A stretch of 64,000 nucleotides of DNA, taken from contig JBCBCP010000008.1 of assembly GCA_038530575.1 (NCBI GenBank), forward strand, positions 42,174 through 106,173, written 5' to 3'. Position 1 is the stretch's first letter. Every line of letters starts with the position of its first letter. Origin of the DNA: JBCBCP01 sp038530575 (GTDB lineage: Bacteria; Pseudomonadota; Alphaproteobacteria; Rhodobacterales; Rhodobacteraceae). The translations under genes were made by a program, and so were the position numbers. Below the pieces are notes generated by a model. It was not told the DNA's origin and did no database searches. It was given only the letters and a program-made list of their open reading frames with translations. Positions 26,402-34,128 of the stretch are shown here, piece after piece.

Positions 26402-27274
26402 ATGTTCAAAGGCTCGCTCGTGGCCCTTGTCACCCCGCTGACAGGCGGCGAAGTAGATGTCGAGGCCCTCAAACGTCTTGTGGAGTGGCATATTGGCGAA
26501 GGCACCGACGGTCTTGTGCCTGTGGGCACGACCGGAGAAAGCCCCACACTAAGCCACGCAGAACATGAGCTGGTCGTTGAGACCGTTGTGAAGGCCGCCG
26601 CAGGTCGGGTGCCGGTGATTGCAGGGGCCGGGTCGAACAACACCGTTGAGGCGATCCGCCTCGCGCAGCACGCGGAAGCCGTAGGCGCGGACGGTATTCT
26701 TGTTGTGACGCCTTATTACAACAAGCCGACCCAGCGCGGGCTGATCGCGCATTTCACTGCCCTACACGATTGCTGCAACCTGCCGGTCATCATTTACAAC
26801 ATCCCGCCCCGCTCGGTTATTGATATGAGCCCGGCAACGATGGGCGAGCTGGCCAAACTGCCGCGCATTGTCGGGGTCAAGGACGCAACTGGCGATCTCG
26901 CCCGGGTGAGCCTTCAGCGCATGACATGCGGAACGGACTTTGTGCAGCTGTCCGGTGAAGATGCGACGGCGCATGGGTTCAATGCTCAAGGCGGTGTAGG
27001 CTGCATTTCCGTCACCGCGAACGTAGCGCCGGCGCTGCTGGCCCGCATGCAGGACGCCTGTGCGCAAGGAAACTATGCTGCGGCGCTCGAGATCCAGGAC
27101 AAGCTCATGCCTCTGCACAAGGCGATTTTCACCGAACCGGGACTGTGCGGTGCGAAATACGCCATGTCGCGGCTTGGTCTGTGTTCGGAAGATGTGCGCC
27201 TGCCGCTCACCGCGCTTGCGGACGATACCAAAAGCATGGTGGACGACGCGCTGGCCCACGCGGGGCTGCTCTAG
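26402..27274 (+). CDS. dapA: 4-hydroxy-tetrahydrodipicolinate synthase
   Basis: 290 residues from ATG 26402, with GGGAGG at 26390-26395. Catalytic residues are in place: T43/T44 (VGTTGE), Y106, Y132 (IIYNIPPRS) and the Schiff-base K160 (GVKDATG). It condenses pyruvate with aspartate semialdehyde in lysine/diaminopimelate synthesis. No riboswitch-like leader is evident in the 119-bp upstream gap. Confidence 0.96.
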   Translation: MFKGSLVALVTPLTGGEVDVEALKRLVEWHIGEGTDGLVPVGTTGESPTLSHAEHELVVETVVKAAAGRVPVIAGAGSNNTVEAIRLAQHAEAVGADGILVVTPYYNKPTQRGLIAHFTALHDCCNLPVIIYNIPPRSVIDMSPATMGELAKLPRIVGVKDATGDLARVSLQRMTCGTDFVQLSGEDATAHGFNAQGGVGCISVTANVAPALLARMQDACAQGNYAAALEIQDKLMPLHKAIFTEPGLCGAKYAMSRLGLCSEDVRLPLTALADDTKSMVDDALAHAGLL

Positions 27275-27327
27275 GCCGGAGCGCCTGCGGCGCATTTGAT
27301 TTTGTTCCCGCTGCGCGCGAGGCGCGA

Positions 27328-27342
27328 GGGGGCTCTGCCCCC
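27328..27342. terminator. Hairpin between convergent dapA and soeC
   Basis: GGGGGC (27328-27333) and GCCCCC (27337-27342) form a stem with a TCT loop, followed by TTCTT on the plus strand. It is a likely shared terminator for the two convergent genes. Confidence 0.6.
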
Positions 27343-27376
27343 TTCTTACCCCGATGTCGTTTGAAACAGAGAACGG

Positions 27377-28252
27377 TCAGCGTTTGCCGTAGTATAGGCC
27401 GACGACGTGTTCGGCTTCGGCGAAGAAGAGCCAGCGGGAGGCGGCAACGCCTGCGATGTGGCTGAGAACGGCGATTGCCGCGAGCCAGTGGGCAAAGGGC
27501 GCTAGGACAAGCAGGGCGATCGGCAGGGCGAAGCCAAGCACCATCGCGATCACGCGCAGTTTCAGGCTGTGGCGTCGGCCTACCACGTGCACGAATTCGC
27601 GCAGCAGGTAGTTGGTGCCGGTGTGCGGCGGCTCGAACGCGCGGACTGTGCCGCGCTCTCCCAGACCGGTGGCGGTGGCAAGGGTCGTGCCCGAGCGGCT
27701 CAGGGCCTGATCGCCGACAACCCATGTTGCCGCGAGGATCGCCGCGGCGAGTGTCAGCAAGATCAGAGCGGCCGTGATTTGCCCGGCGAGAAGCGCGCCG
27801 CCCCCAATGCTTAGGCTGAGGAACATCGCCGGGGTCAATGGCGAGTGCCAGCGCGGGATGGTTTTCAGCTGGGTGTAGATCATCGACGTTGTAAAGACCG
27901 TAAGAAGCGACAGTGCCGCGCCCAGCCATCCGAGCACACTCCAGGTCTGGCCAAAGAAAACCGCACCGATTGCGTAGAGACCCATGAAAAGGAGTGCCGC
28001 GACCGCCGCCCAGGCCTCTCGGCTCAGCCAGCTGGAGCGCCATTGGGTAAATGCCTTGATCGCGCGTTCCGGGTGGCCGAGATGGAAGGTGGACGCCAGG
28101 AGGCCCCCGACGGCCAGCGCGTAGGCGATGACAAAGAAGACGAAAGCGACCCAGCCAGTGGGGGATGGCAGGCCGATGCCGAGCCAGGCCAGAAGGCCAA
28201 AGCCAAGACCCGACAAGGTGGTGAAAAGGATGACGGATGGGGCTGGATGCAT
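27377..28252 (-). CDS. soeC: Membrane anchor subunit, DmsC/SoeC type
   Basis: 291 residues, about eight hydrophobic helices (for example FTTLSGLGFGLLAWLGIGL at the N terminus). It matches the DMSO-reductase anchor family (DmsC), the quinone-interacting subunit of molybdo-iron-sulfur complexes. It follows soeB by one base on the same strand. Next to xsc-pta, SoeC of the sulfite:quinone oxidoreductase is the best assignment; a DMSO-reductase anchor is the alternative. Confidence 0.82.
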   Translation of the reverse strand: MHPAPSVILFTTLSGLGFGLLAWLGIGLPSPTGWVAFVFFVIAYALAVGGLLASTFHLGHPERAIKAFTQWRSSWLSREAWAAVAALLFMGLYAIGAVFFGQTWSVLGWLGAALSLLTVFTTSMIYTQLKTIPRWHSPLTPAMFLSLSIGGGALLAGQITAALILLTLAAAILAATWVVGDQALSRSGTTLATATGLGERGTVRAFEPPHTGTNYLLREFVHVVGRRHSLKLRVIAMVLGFALPIALLVLAPFAHWLAAIAVLSHIAGVAASRWLFFAEAEHVVGLYYGKR

Positions 28253-28253
28253 G

Positions 28254-29000
28254 TCAGATCTTGCTCAGTGTCTTGTCGAGCCAGGCAACGAAACCTGTGC
28301 CTTCCTGCGCCACGGGCGCGAGGTAGGGGCCAAGCACGTCGAATTCCGGTGCTTCGTCCTTGGGGCGCGGGGGCAGGTACTTGTTGACAGGCTTGGTGCC
28401 TTGTTCGGGCATCAGGTCGATCCCGCCGCGCTCTGCGACCAGTATCGACACGTCGCTTTCGGGGTCGCCGAGATCACCGAAATGGCGCGCTCCGGACGGG
28501 CAGGTGCGCACGCAGGCGGGCTGCCGATCCTCCTCGGGTAGATTTTCGTTATAGATGCGGTCGACGCAGAGGGTGCACTTCTTCATCACCTTTTCGACCG
28601 GGTCCATTTCCCGCGCACCATAGGGACAGGCCCAGGCGCACAGGCCACAGCCGATACAGTCGCTTTCGTTCACCAGAACGATGCCGTCCTCCGTGCGTTT
28701 GTAGCTGGCGCCGGTCGGGCAGACGGTGACGCAGGGGGCGTCCTCGCAGTGCAGGCAGGATTTGGGGAAATGCACCAGCTGCGCGGCGCCCTGTTCCGGC
28801 TGCACCTCGTAGCTGTGCACGCGGTTGAGGAAGGCCCCGACCGGGTCCGCGCCGTAGGGGTCCGTATCGCCCAGCGGCGCGCCGTAGTTTTCGGTGTTCC
28901 AGCCTTTGCAGCTGATCACGCAGGCGTGGCAGCCGACGCAGGTGTCAAGGTCGATGACCAGGCCAAGTTTGCGGTCGGTTTTCTCGGGAAGCTGTGTCAT
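28254..29000 (-). CDS. soeB: Four-cluster iron-sulfur subunit, DmsB/SoeB type
   Basis: 248 residues from ATG 29000. Cysteine groups for four [4Fe-4S] clusters are visible: CVGCHACVISC, CLHCEDAPCVTVC, CIGCGLCAWACPYG, and CTLCVDR with CVRTCPSGA. It carries electrons between the molybdenum subunit and the membrane anchor. It lacks a signal peptide, consistent with a cytoplasm-facing complex. Its start overlaps the small membrane ORF by 4 nt. Confidence 0.88.
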   Translation of the reverse strand: MTQLPEKTDRKLGLVIDLDTCVGCHACVISCKGWNTENYGAPLGDTDPYGADPVGAFLNRVHSYEVQPEQGAAQLVHFPKSCLHCEDAPCVTVCPTGASYKRTEDGIVLVNESDCIGCGLCAWACPYGAREMDPVEKVMKKCTLCVDRIYNENLPEEDRQPACVRTCPSGARHFGDLGDPESDVSILVAERGGIDLMPEQGTKPVNKYLPPRPKDEAPEFDVLGPYLAPVAQEGTGFVAWLDKTLSKI

Positions 29001-29200
29001 GCGGGGTGCCCGGCCGTGTTGGGGGTGTGGGGGCCTTGCCCCCCTTGGCCTGCGGCCAATTCTCCCCAAGGTTTATCTTGCCAAGTGAAGGATGTGTTTG
29101 TTTGGCCCGGCTCCCACTGGGTGACGAACCAGATGAAGCCGCCAACTGCGAGCGCAACAAAGAGTGCGATGGCAACCAGGGTTTTCTGAGGGCCGCTCAT
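28997..29200 (-). CDS. Small single-span membrane protein between soeA and soeB
   Basis: 67 residues (MSGPQKTLVAIALFVALAV start). One strong transmembrane helix spans about 7-27, followed by WEPGQTNTSFTWQDKPWGEL and a Gly/Pro/His-rich tail. Four-base overlaps with the soeA stop (29197-29200) and the soeB start (28997-29000) argue that it is translated as part of the operon. I know no family for it. Its tail is encoded across a GGGGGC-CTT-GCCCCC hairpin (29029-29043), so the end may be a recently extended frame. Confidence 0.7.
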   Translation of the reverse strand: MSGPQKTLVAIALFVALAVGGFIWFVTQWEPGQTNTSFTWQDKPWGELAAGQGGQGPHTPNTAGHPA

Positions 29201-32016
29201 CTGCCGAGTTTCCAGGCGAGGTGGTCTGGCCCGCTTTCGACCGGGGATTTGATCGCCGGTGCGGTGGGCTGGCTTTCGCTGGGCGCCGCGACAGCCTTTT
29301 CGAGGCGCACCTTCAGGTCGAACCATGCGGCCTGCCCTGTAATGGGATCGGAATTGGCCCAGCGCAGCCCGTCGCCTTTGGGGGGCAGCAATTCATGGAT
29401 CAGGTGGTTCAGCAGGAACCCCTTTGTGGCCTCGGGCGCGTCTTCATCCAAAGCCCAGGCGCCCTTGCGCTTGCCGATCGCGTTCCAGGTCCAGACCGTG
29501 TTGTCGTTCAGCGCCGCCATCTCGAGCACCGGCACGGTGATCGTGCCGTGGGGCGAGGTGACGGTGGCCCAGTCCCCATCTTGGAGGCCATTTTCGCGCA
29601 TCAGTTTGGTTGGCACGTAAAGCGGGTTGTGCCCATGGATCTGGCGCAGCCAGGCGTTTTGCGAGCCCCACGAATGGTACATGGCCATGGGCCGCTGGGT
29701 CAGCGCGGTGATGGGATAGTCTTGCGCGTGGTTGTCTGTGCCGGGGTCGTACCAGAGCGGCAGCGGGTCCATCCGTTCCTTCAGGCGGGCGCGCAGATGT
29801 TCGGGCGGCTGGCGATCCCCGTGCCCCTCGGCGGCGCGCTGGAAGCGGCGCATCGGCTCGCAGTAGAGCGTAAAGAGGTAGGGCGTGGGCGCATCGAAGA
29901 GGCCGAGAGTGACCGCCCAGTCCTGATAGGCCGCGTTCCAGGGTTTGTAGAACTGCGCCTCTTCGGGGATATGGCCGATCCAGAAGCCGCCATTGGCGAT
30001 GTAGTTGTCGATCTGCCCTTCGTTCGGGGCGCCGCGCCCCTCTGTCAGGCCAGCCTCGCCCATGCGCCAGCCTGCAAGCGGGCCGATGCCGGGCTTGCGT
30101 TCGTGGTTGACGATGTAGTCGCCGTAATCGGCATATTTCTGGGAGCCGTCCGCGTTGGTGAACCCTGGCAGGTCAAGGCGCGCGCCCAGATCGCACAGCA
30201 CGGATTGGAAGCCGCGCACGTCGCGGTCCGGCTCGACCACGGGCCAGCGGATCGCGTCGGCGGCAGCTTCGGCCTCGCAAATGGGGCGGTCCAGCAGGGA
30301 AATGCAGTCATGCCGTTCGAGGTAGGTCGTGTCGGGCAGCACAAGGTCGGCATAGGCGACCATTTCCGAGCTATACGCATCCGAATAGATGATGCGGGGG
30401 ATGACGTATTCGCCGTCCTCGCCCTGGTCGGTCAGCATGTCCATCACGCCCCGCGTGTTCATGGACGAATTCCACGACATGTTGGCCATGTACATGAACA
30501 GCGTGTCGATCTTGTAGGGATCGCCCGCATAGGCGTTGGAGATGACCATGTGCATGAGCCCGTGCGCGCTCATCGGGTTTTCCCAGCTGAACGCCTTGTC
30601 GATGCGCGCGGGGTTGCCATCCGCGTCCAGCGCCAGATCGTCCGGGCCGTGGACAAAGCCAAGGTGCGGGCCGTCCAGCGGTTTGCCCGGGGTCACGCCG
30701 CAATGGGGTTTGGGGTGCGCGGTTGCGGGCTTGGGGTAGGGCGGTTTGAAGCGGAAGCCGCCGGGGACCTCGACGCTGCCCAGCAGGATTTGCAGGGTGT
30801 GCAGCGCGCGGCATGTCTGGAACCCGTTGGCATGGGCGCTGATGCCGCGCATGGCGTGCATGGAGACCGGGCGGCCGACCATTGTGTCGTGAACCTCGCC
30901 GCGGAAATCGGTCCACTGGATCGGCAGCTCGAACGCCTCGTCAAAGGCGACGCGAGCGATCTCTGCCGCGATGGCGCGGATCCGCTTCGCCGGAATGCCG
31001 CAGCGCTCGGCCACGGCTTCGGGGGCGTATTCGGCGCTCAGATACCGCTCGGCCATCAGGTGCAGGACGGGCAAATGGGTAATACCTGCCTTGCGGTAGG
31101 TGGCGGACAGGTCTGGACGCACGCCTTTCTGGTCAAACGGTGTTGGTTTGCCCGTGGTGCGGTCGATCACCAGCGCCTTGCCGTCCGCATCGCGCAGGAT
31201 CAGGCCATAGGTGTCCGACTTGGGGTCCTGATCAACCAGGCAGGGCGCGTCGGTAAAGCGGGCGAGGTAGTCCAGATCGATCCGCCCGGCCTTCATCAGG
31301 CAGTGCACGAGGCTGAGGATGAAGAGGCCATCAGTGCCCGGAGTGATCCCGACCCACTCGTCCGCGACGGCGTTGTAGCCCGTGCGGATGGGGTTCACGC
31401 CGATCACCCTGGCGCCGCGCTCTTTCAGGCGGCCGAGGCCCATCTTGATCGGGTTGCTGTCGTGGTCTTCGGCGACACCAAACAGCATGAAGAGCTTTGT
31501 CCGCTCCCAATCCGGCTGGCCGAATTCCCAGAACGCGCCGCCCATCGTGTAGATGCCCGCGGCGGCCATGTTGACGCTGCAGAACCCGCCATGGGCGGCG
31601 TAGTTGGGCGTGCCGAAATTCTGCGCCCAGAAGCTTGTGAAACTCTGCGACTGATCGCGCCCTGTGAAAAAGGCCAGCTTTTCCGGCGCGGTTTCGCGGA
31701 TCGGTGCCAGCCAGGAGGTCGCCAGCTCCAGCGCCTCGTCCCAGCTGATTTCCTCAAACTCACCAGACCCGCGCGGGCCGACCCGCTTCAGCGGCGCGCG
31801 CAGGCGCGAGGGCGCGTTGTGCTGCATGATCCCGGCGGACCCTTTTGCGCACAGCACCCCGCGATTGACCGGGTGGTCGCGGTTGCCCTCGATATAGGCG
31901 ACCTTGCCATCTTTCATGTGCACATTGATCCCGCAGCGGCATGCGCACATGTAGCAGGTGGTCTTGCGGACCTCGTCCGAGACGTGCGGCGACGTATCGA
32001 TCTTTGGCTGACCCAA
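29197..32016 (-). CDS. soeA: Molybdopterin oxidoreductase catalytic subunit, SoeA type
   Basis: 939 residues. The start is chosen as TTG 32016 because a full SD, AAGGAGG (32028-32022), sits 5 nt before it; ATG 32064 upstream has no such site. The N-terminal cluster motif is C-x2-C-x3-C (CYMCACRC) with a fourth Cys in VLCAKG. Molybdopterin-binding segments of the DMSO-reductase superfamily follow. There is no twin-arginine leader, as in cytoplasmic SoeA and unlike DmsA. It probably oxidises the sulfite released by Xsc to sulfate and passes electrons to quinone through SoeB and SoeC. Confidence 0.85.
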   Translation of the reverse strand: MGQPKIDTSPHVSDEVRKTTCYMCACRCGINVHMKDGKVAYIEGNRDHPVNRGVLCAKGSAGIMQHNAPSRLRAPLKRVGPRGSGEFEEISWDEALELATSWLAPIRETAPEKLAFFTGRDQSQSFTSFWAQNFGTPNYAAHGGFCSVNMAAAGIYTMGGAFWEFGQPDWERTKLFMLFGVAEDHDSNPIKMGLGRLKERGARVIGVNPIRTGYNAVADEWVGITPGTDGLFILSLVHCLMKAGRIDLDYLARFTDAPCLVDQDPKSDTYGLILRDADGKALVIDRTTGKPTPFDQKGVRPDLSATYRKAGITHLPVLHLMAERYLSAEYAPEAVAERCGIPAKRIRAIAAEIARVAFDEAFELPIQWTDFRGEVHDTMVGRPVSMHAMRGISAHANGFQTCRALHTLQILLGSVEVPGGFRFKPPYPKPATAHPKPHCGVTPGKPLDGPHLGFVHGPDDLALDADGNPARIDKAFSWENPMSAHGLMHMVISNAYAGDPYKIDTLFMYMANMSWNSSMNTRGVMDMLTDQGEDGEYVIPRIIYSDAYSSEMVAYADLVLPDTTYLERHDCISLLDRPICEAEAAADAIRWPVVEPDRDVRGFQSVLCDLGARLDLPGFTNADGSQKYADYGDYIVNHERKPGIGPLAGWRMGEAGLTEGRGAPNEGQIDNYIANGGFWIGHIPEEAQFYKPWNAAYQDWAVTLGLFDAPTPYLFTLYCEPMRRFQRAAEGHGDRQPPEHLRARLKERMDPLPLWYDPGTDNHAQDYPITALTQRPMAMYHSWGSQNAWLRQIHGHNPLYVPTKLMRENGLQDGDWATVTSPHGTITVPVLEMAALNDNTVWTWNAIGKRKGAWALDEDAPEATKGFLLNHLIHELLPPKGDGLRWANSDPITGQAAWFDLKVRLEKAVAAPSESQPTAPAIKSPVESGPDHLAWKLGR

Positions 32017-32077
32017 TTTGACCTCCTTGATGTCCGGCAACAGAACCAGACGTGTTTGGCGCATGCAAGCGCTTACA

Positions 32078-33142
32078 TCAATTGTTTTGACCCAATACGG
32101 ACACCACGTCGCGGGCGATCTGGCGTTCTTCATCCGCGGGAACGACATGCGTTGGCAGATCGCCCAAGAACGACAGGTGTTCGGTGATGCGGGTGCGCAC
32201 GGGTGCTGCGTTCTCGCCAATGCCGCCTGTAAACGCCACCGCGTCCACACCGCCCATGGCAACGATGGCGGACCCAGCCTGACGTGCGGCCCAGTAGCAA
32301 AAGCTGTCGACCGCAAAGCGTGCGTCCGCATCGTCACGGGCGAGAAGCGCACGCATATCGCTGGTTCCGGCTAGTGCCTTGAGGCCGCTGCCTTTGTTAA
32401 GGAGTGTTGCCGCCGCGTCTATTCCGTGGTCCTCGGCCAATCGTAGAACGGCCATCCCGTCGATGCAGCCAGTGCGCGTGCCCATGACGAGCCCGTCCAG
32501 TGGCGAATACCCCATGGAGGTCGCAACGCTGCGCCCCATGTGGATCGCACACAGCGACGCGCCATTGCCAAGGTGCAGGGCCAGCAGCCTTTCCGGAAGC
32601 GCGTCTCCGAACCACGCCACCATCCCGGCATAGCTCATGCCATGGAATCCGTACCGGCGAATGCCTTTGTCCCGCTCCGCTTGCGGCAGGGCATAGGCCA
32701 CAGCGATGTCGGGGTTGCTGGCGTGAAAAGCTGTGTCGAACGAGGCCACTTGCGGAAGGTCTGGTGCGAGCGCCTGCAGGGCTCTTATTCCGGCGAGGTT
32801 ATGCGGGTTGTGGAGCGGGGCGAGGGGGATGCACGCCTCGATGCCTGAAAGCACCGCATCGTCTACAGCCTGCGCCGCAGTAAGCGTTGCACCGCCATGC
32901 ACCACCCGGTGACCGGCCGCCTTCAGCGACGACACGGGGTGCCCGGCAGCGTCAAGCCGCGCAAGGATCAGGCGCAGCGCCGCGGTGTGGTCAGGCGCCT
33001 CGGCCTTTGCAGTCGCTTTCCCGACCCGTATTTCGGCGGTGCCGCCAATTTCGGTCACCGCGCCGTCCAGAACCGATGCCAGCGCGGCCGAGAACAGCTC
33101 GAACTTGATCGAGGATGACCCGGCGTTGACGACGAGGATCAT
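32078..33142 (-). CDS. ackA: Acetate kinase
   Basis: 354 residues, shorter than the roughly 400 of E. coli AckA. Conserved blocks are present: VVNAGSSSIKFE at the N terminus, GFHGMSYAGM, LHLGNGASLCAI and FTGGIGENA. It makes ATP and acetate from acetyl phosphate, the product of Xsc. Its start overlaps the end of pta by 4 nt, so it is co-translated with pta in the xsc-pta-ackA series. Confidence 0.93.
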   Translation of the reverse strand: MILVVNAGSSSIKFELFSAALASVLDGAVTEIGGTAEIRVGKATAKAEAPDHTAALRLILARLDAAGHPVSSLKAAGHRVVHGGATLTAAQAVDDAVLSGIEACIPLAPLHNPHNLAGIRALQALAPDLPQVASFDTAFHASNPDIAVAYALPQAERDKGIRRYGFHGMSYAGMVAWFGDALPERLLALHLGNGASLCAIHMGRSVATSMGYSPLDGLVMGTRTGCIDGMAVLRLAEDHGIDAAATLLNKGSGLKALAGTSDMRALLARDDADARFAVDSFCYWAARQAGSAIVAMGGVDAVAFTGGIGENAAPVRTRITEHLSFLGDLPTHVVPADEERQIARDVVSVLGQNN

Positions 33143-34068
33143 GCGCGCGCCCCGATCACCGCCAGCGCGGCGGAGGCGAGGCGGTCTTCGGCGGCCTGCG
33201 CGCGTGATGTCAGGATGATCGGCACCTTGGCGCCCAGCACGATCCCGGCGCAGCAGCAGCCCATGCCAAAGGACATCATCTTGAACAGCGCATTGCCCGT
33301 GGTGATGTTGGGCGTGACGATGATGTCGGCATCGCCCGGCACCTCGCCCTCATAGCCCTTGGTATCGGCGGCGGCGCGGGACAGGATCAGGTCCATGGCC
33401 ATCGGCCCCTGCACCACGGCCCGCGGCAGCGCCGTTTTGGCCCATTTCGCGATTTCCGCGGCCTCGAACGTATTGGGAATGCCCGGTGTCGGGTCCTCGG
33501 ACGGGGCCAGCAGGCCCGCCTTGGGCCGCTCGATCCCCAGCTTGTGCGCCAGTTCCACCGCATGGGTCAGGCAGGCCTGACGGGTCGTGACGTCCGGGTT
33601 CACGTTCAGCGCGCCATCGGTCAAGAGCAGCGGGCGGTCCTGCCCCGGCATGGTGATGTGAAAGACATGACCGCAGCGCGTACCGGGCGCACGCAGGCCC
33701 GCAGCGGACGGAAGCAGCCCCTTGAGGAAGGTCGAGGTGTGCACCTGCCCCTTCATGATCGCATCGGCCTGACCCTCGCGCGCGAGTTCCGCAGCCTTTG
33801 GCGCGGCGGCATCCTTGGGCGCGTGCAGCACCGGAATGCCGCCGATGTCCCAGCCGATCTCTTCCGCCGTGGCTGCGATCTTGGCGCTGTCCCCGATCAG
33901 GATCGGGTCGGCGAGACCGGCCTCCACCGCCTCGCGCAGGCCTGCCAGCGGGTGCGGCGCCCCGGCGTTCACCAGCGCCACGCGCGGCGGCGTGCCGGCC
34001 TGCGCTTTGGCCAGCAGTCCCTTTGGACAGACGGGCGGCGTGGCGGCGAGAAAGGGATAGGCGGTCAT
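33139..34068 (-). CDS. pta: Phosphate acetyltransferase
   Basis: 309 residues, the short catalytic-domain-only form. Family segments include VHTSTFLKGLLPSAAGLR, FHITMPGQDRPLLLTDGALN and ADIIVTPNITTGNALFKM. It converts acetyl phosphate from Xsc to acetyl-CoA. The same fold includes phosphate butyryltransferases, but position beside xsc settles the role. It starts 60 bp after xsc. Confidence 0.92.
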   Translation of the reverse strand: MTAYPFLAATPPVCPKGLLAKAQAGTPPRVALVNAGAPHPLAGLREAVEAGLADPILIGDSAKIAATAEEIGWDIGGIPVLHAPKDAAAPKAAELAREGQADAIMKGQVHTSTFLKGLLPSAAGLRAPGTRCGHVFHITMPGQDRPLLLTDGALNVNPDVTTRQACLTHAVELAHKLGIERPKAGLLAPSEDPTPGIPNTFEAAEIAKWAKTALPRAVVQGPMAMDLILSRAAADTKGYEGEVPGDADIIVTPNITTGNALFKMMSFGMGCCCAGIVLGAKVPIILTSRAQAAEDRLASAALAVIGARA

Positions 34069-34128
34069 GGCAGTCTCCGTTGGGTGCGACAGGGGCAGGC
34101 TATCCCGCCCTTGTCGCAGCCTGAAGCC

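Noticed and set aside
27377..32016. Assignment as DMSO reductase DmsABC
   Set aside because: The catalytic subunit lacks a twin-arginine leader, and the operon adjoins the sulfite-producing xsc. SoeABC is preferred, though only phylogeny would settle it.
29164..32187. A 1007-codon plus-strand open frame opposite soeA
   Set aside because: soeA is a clear molybdopterin oxidoreductase on the other strand. The plus frame has no domain pattern and is a GC-bias shadow.
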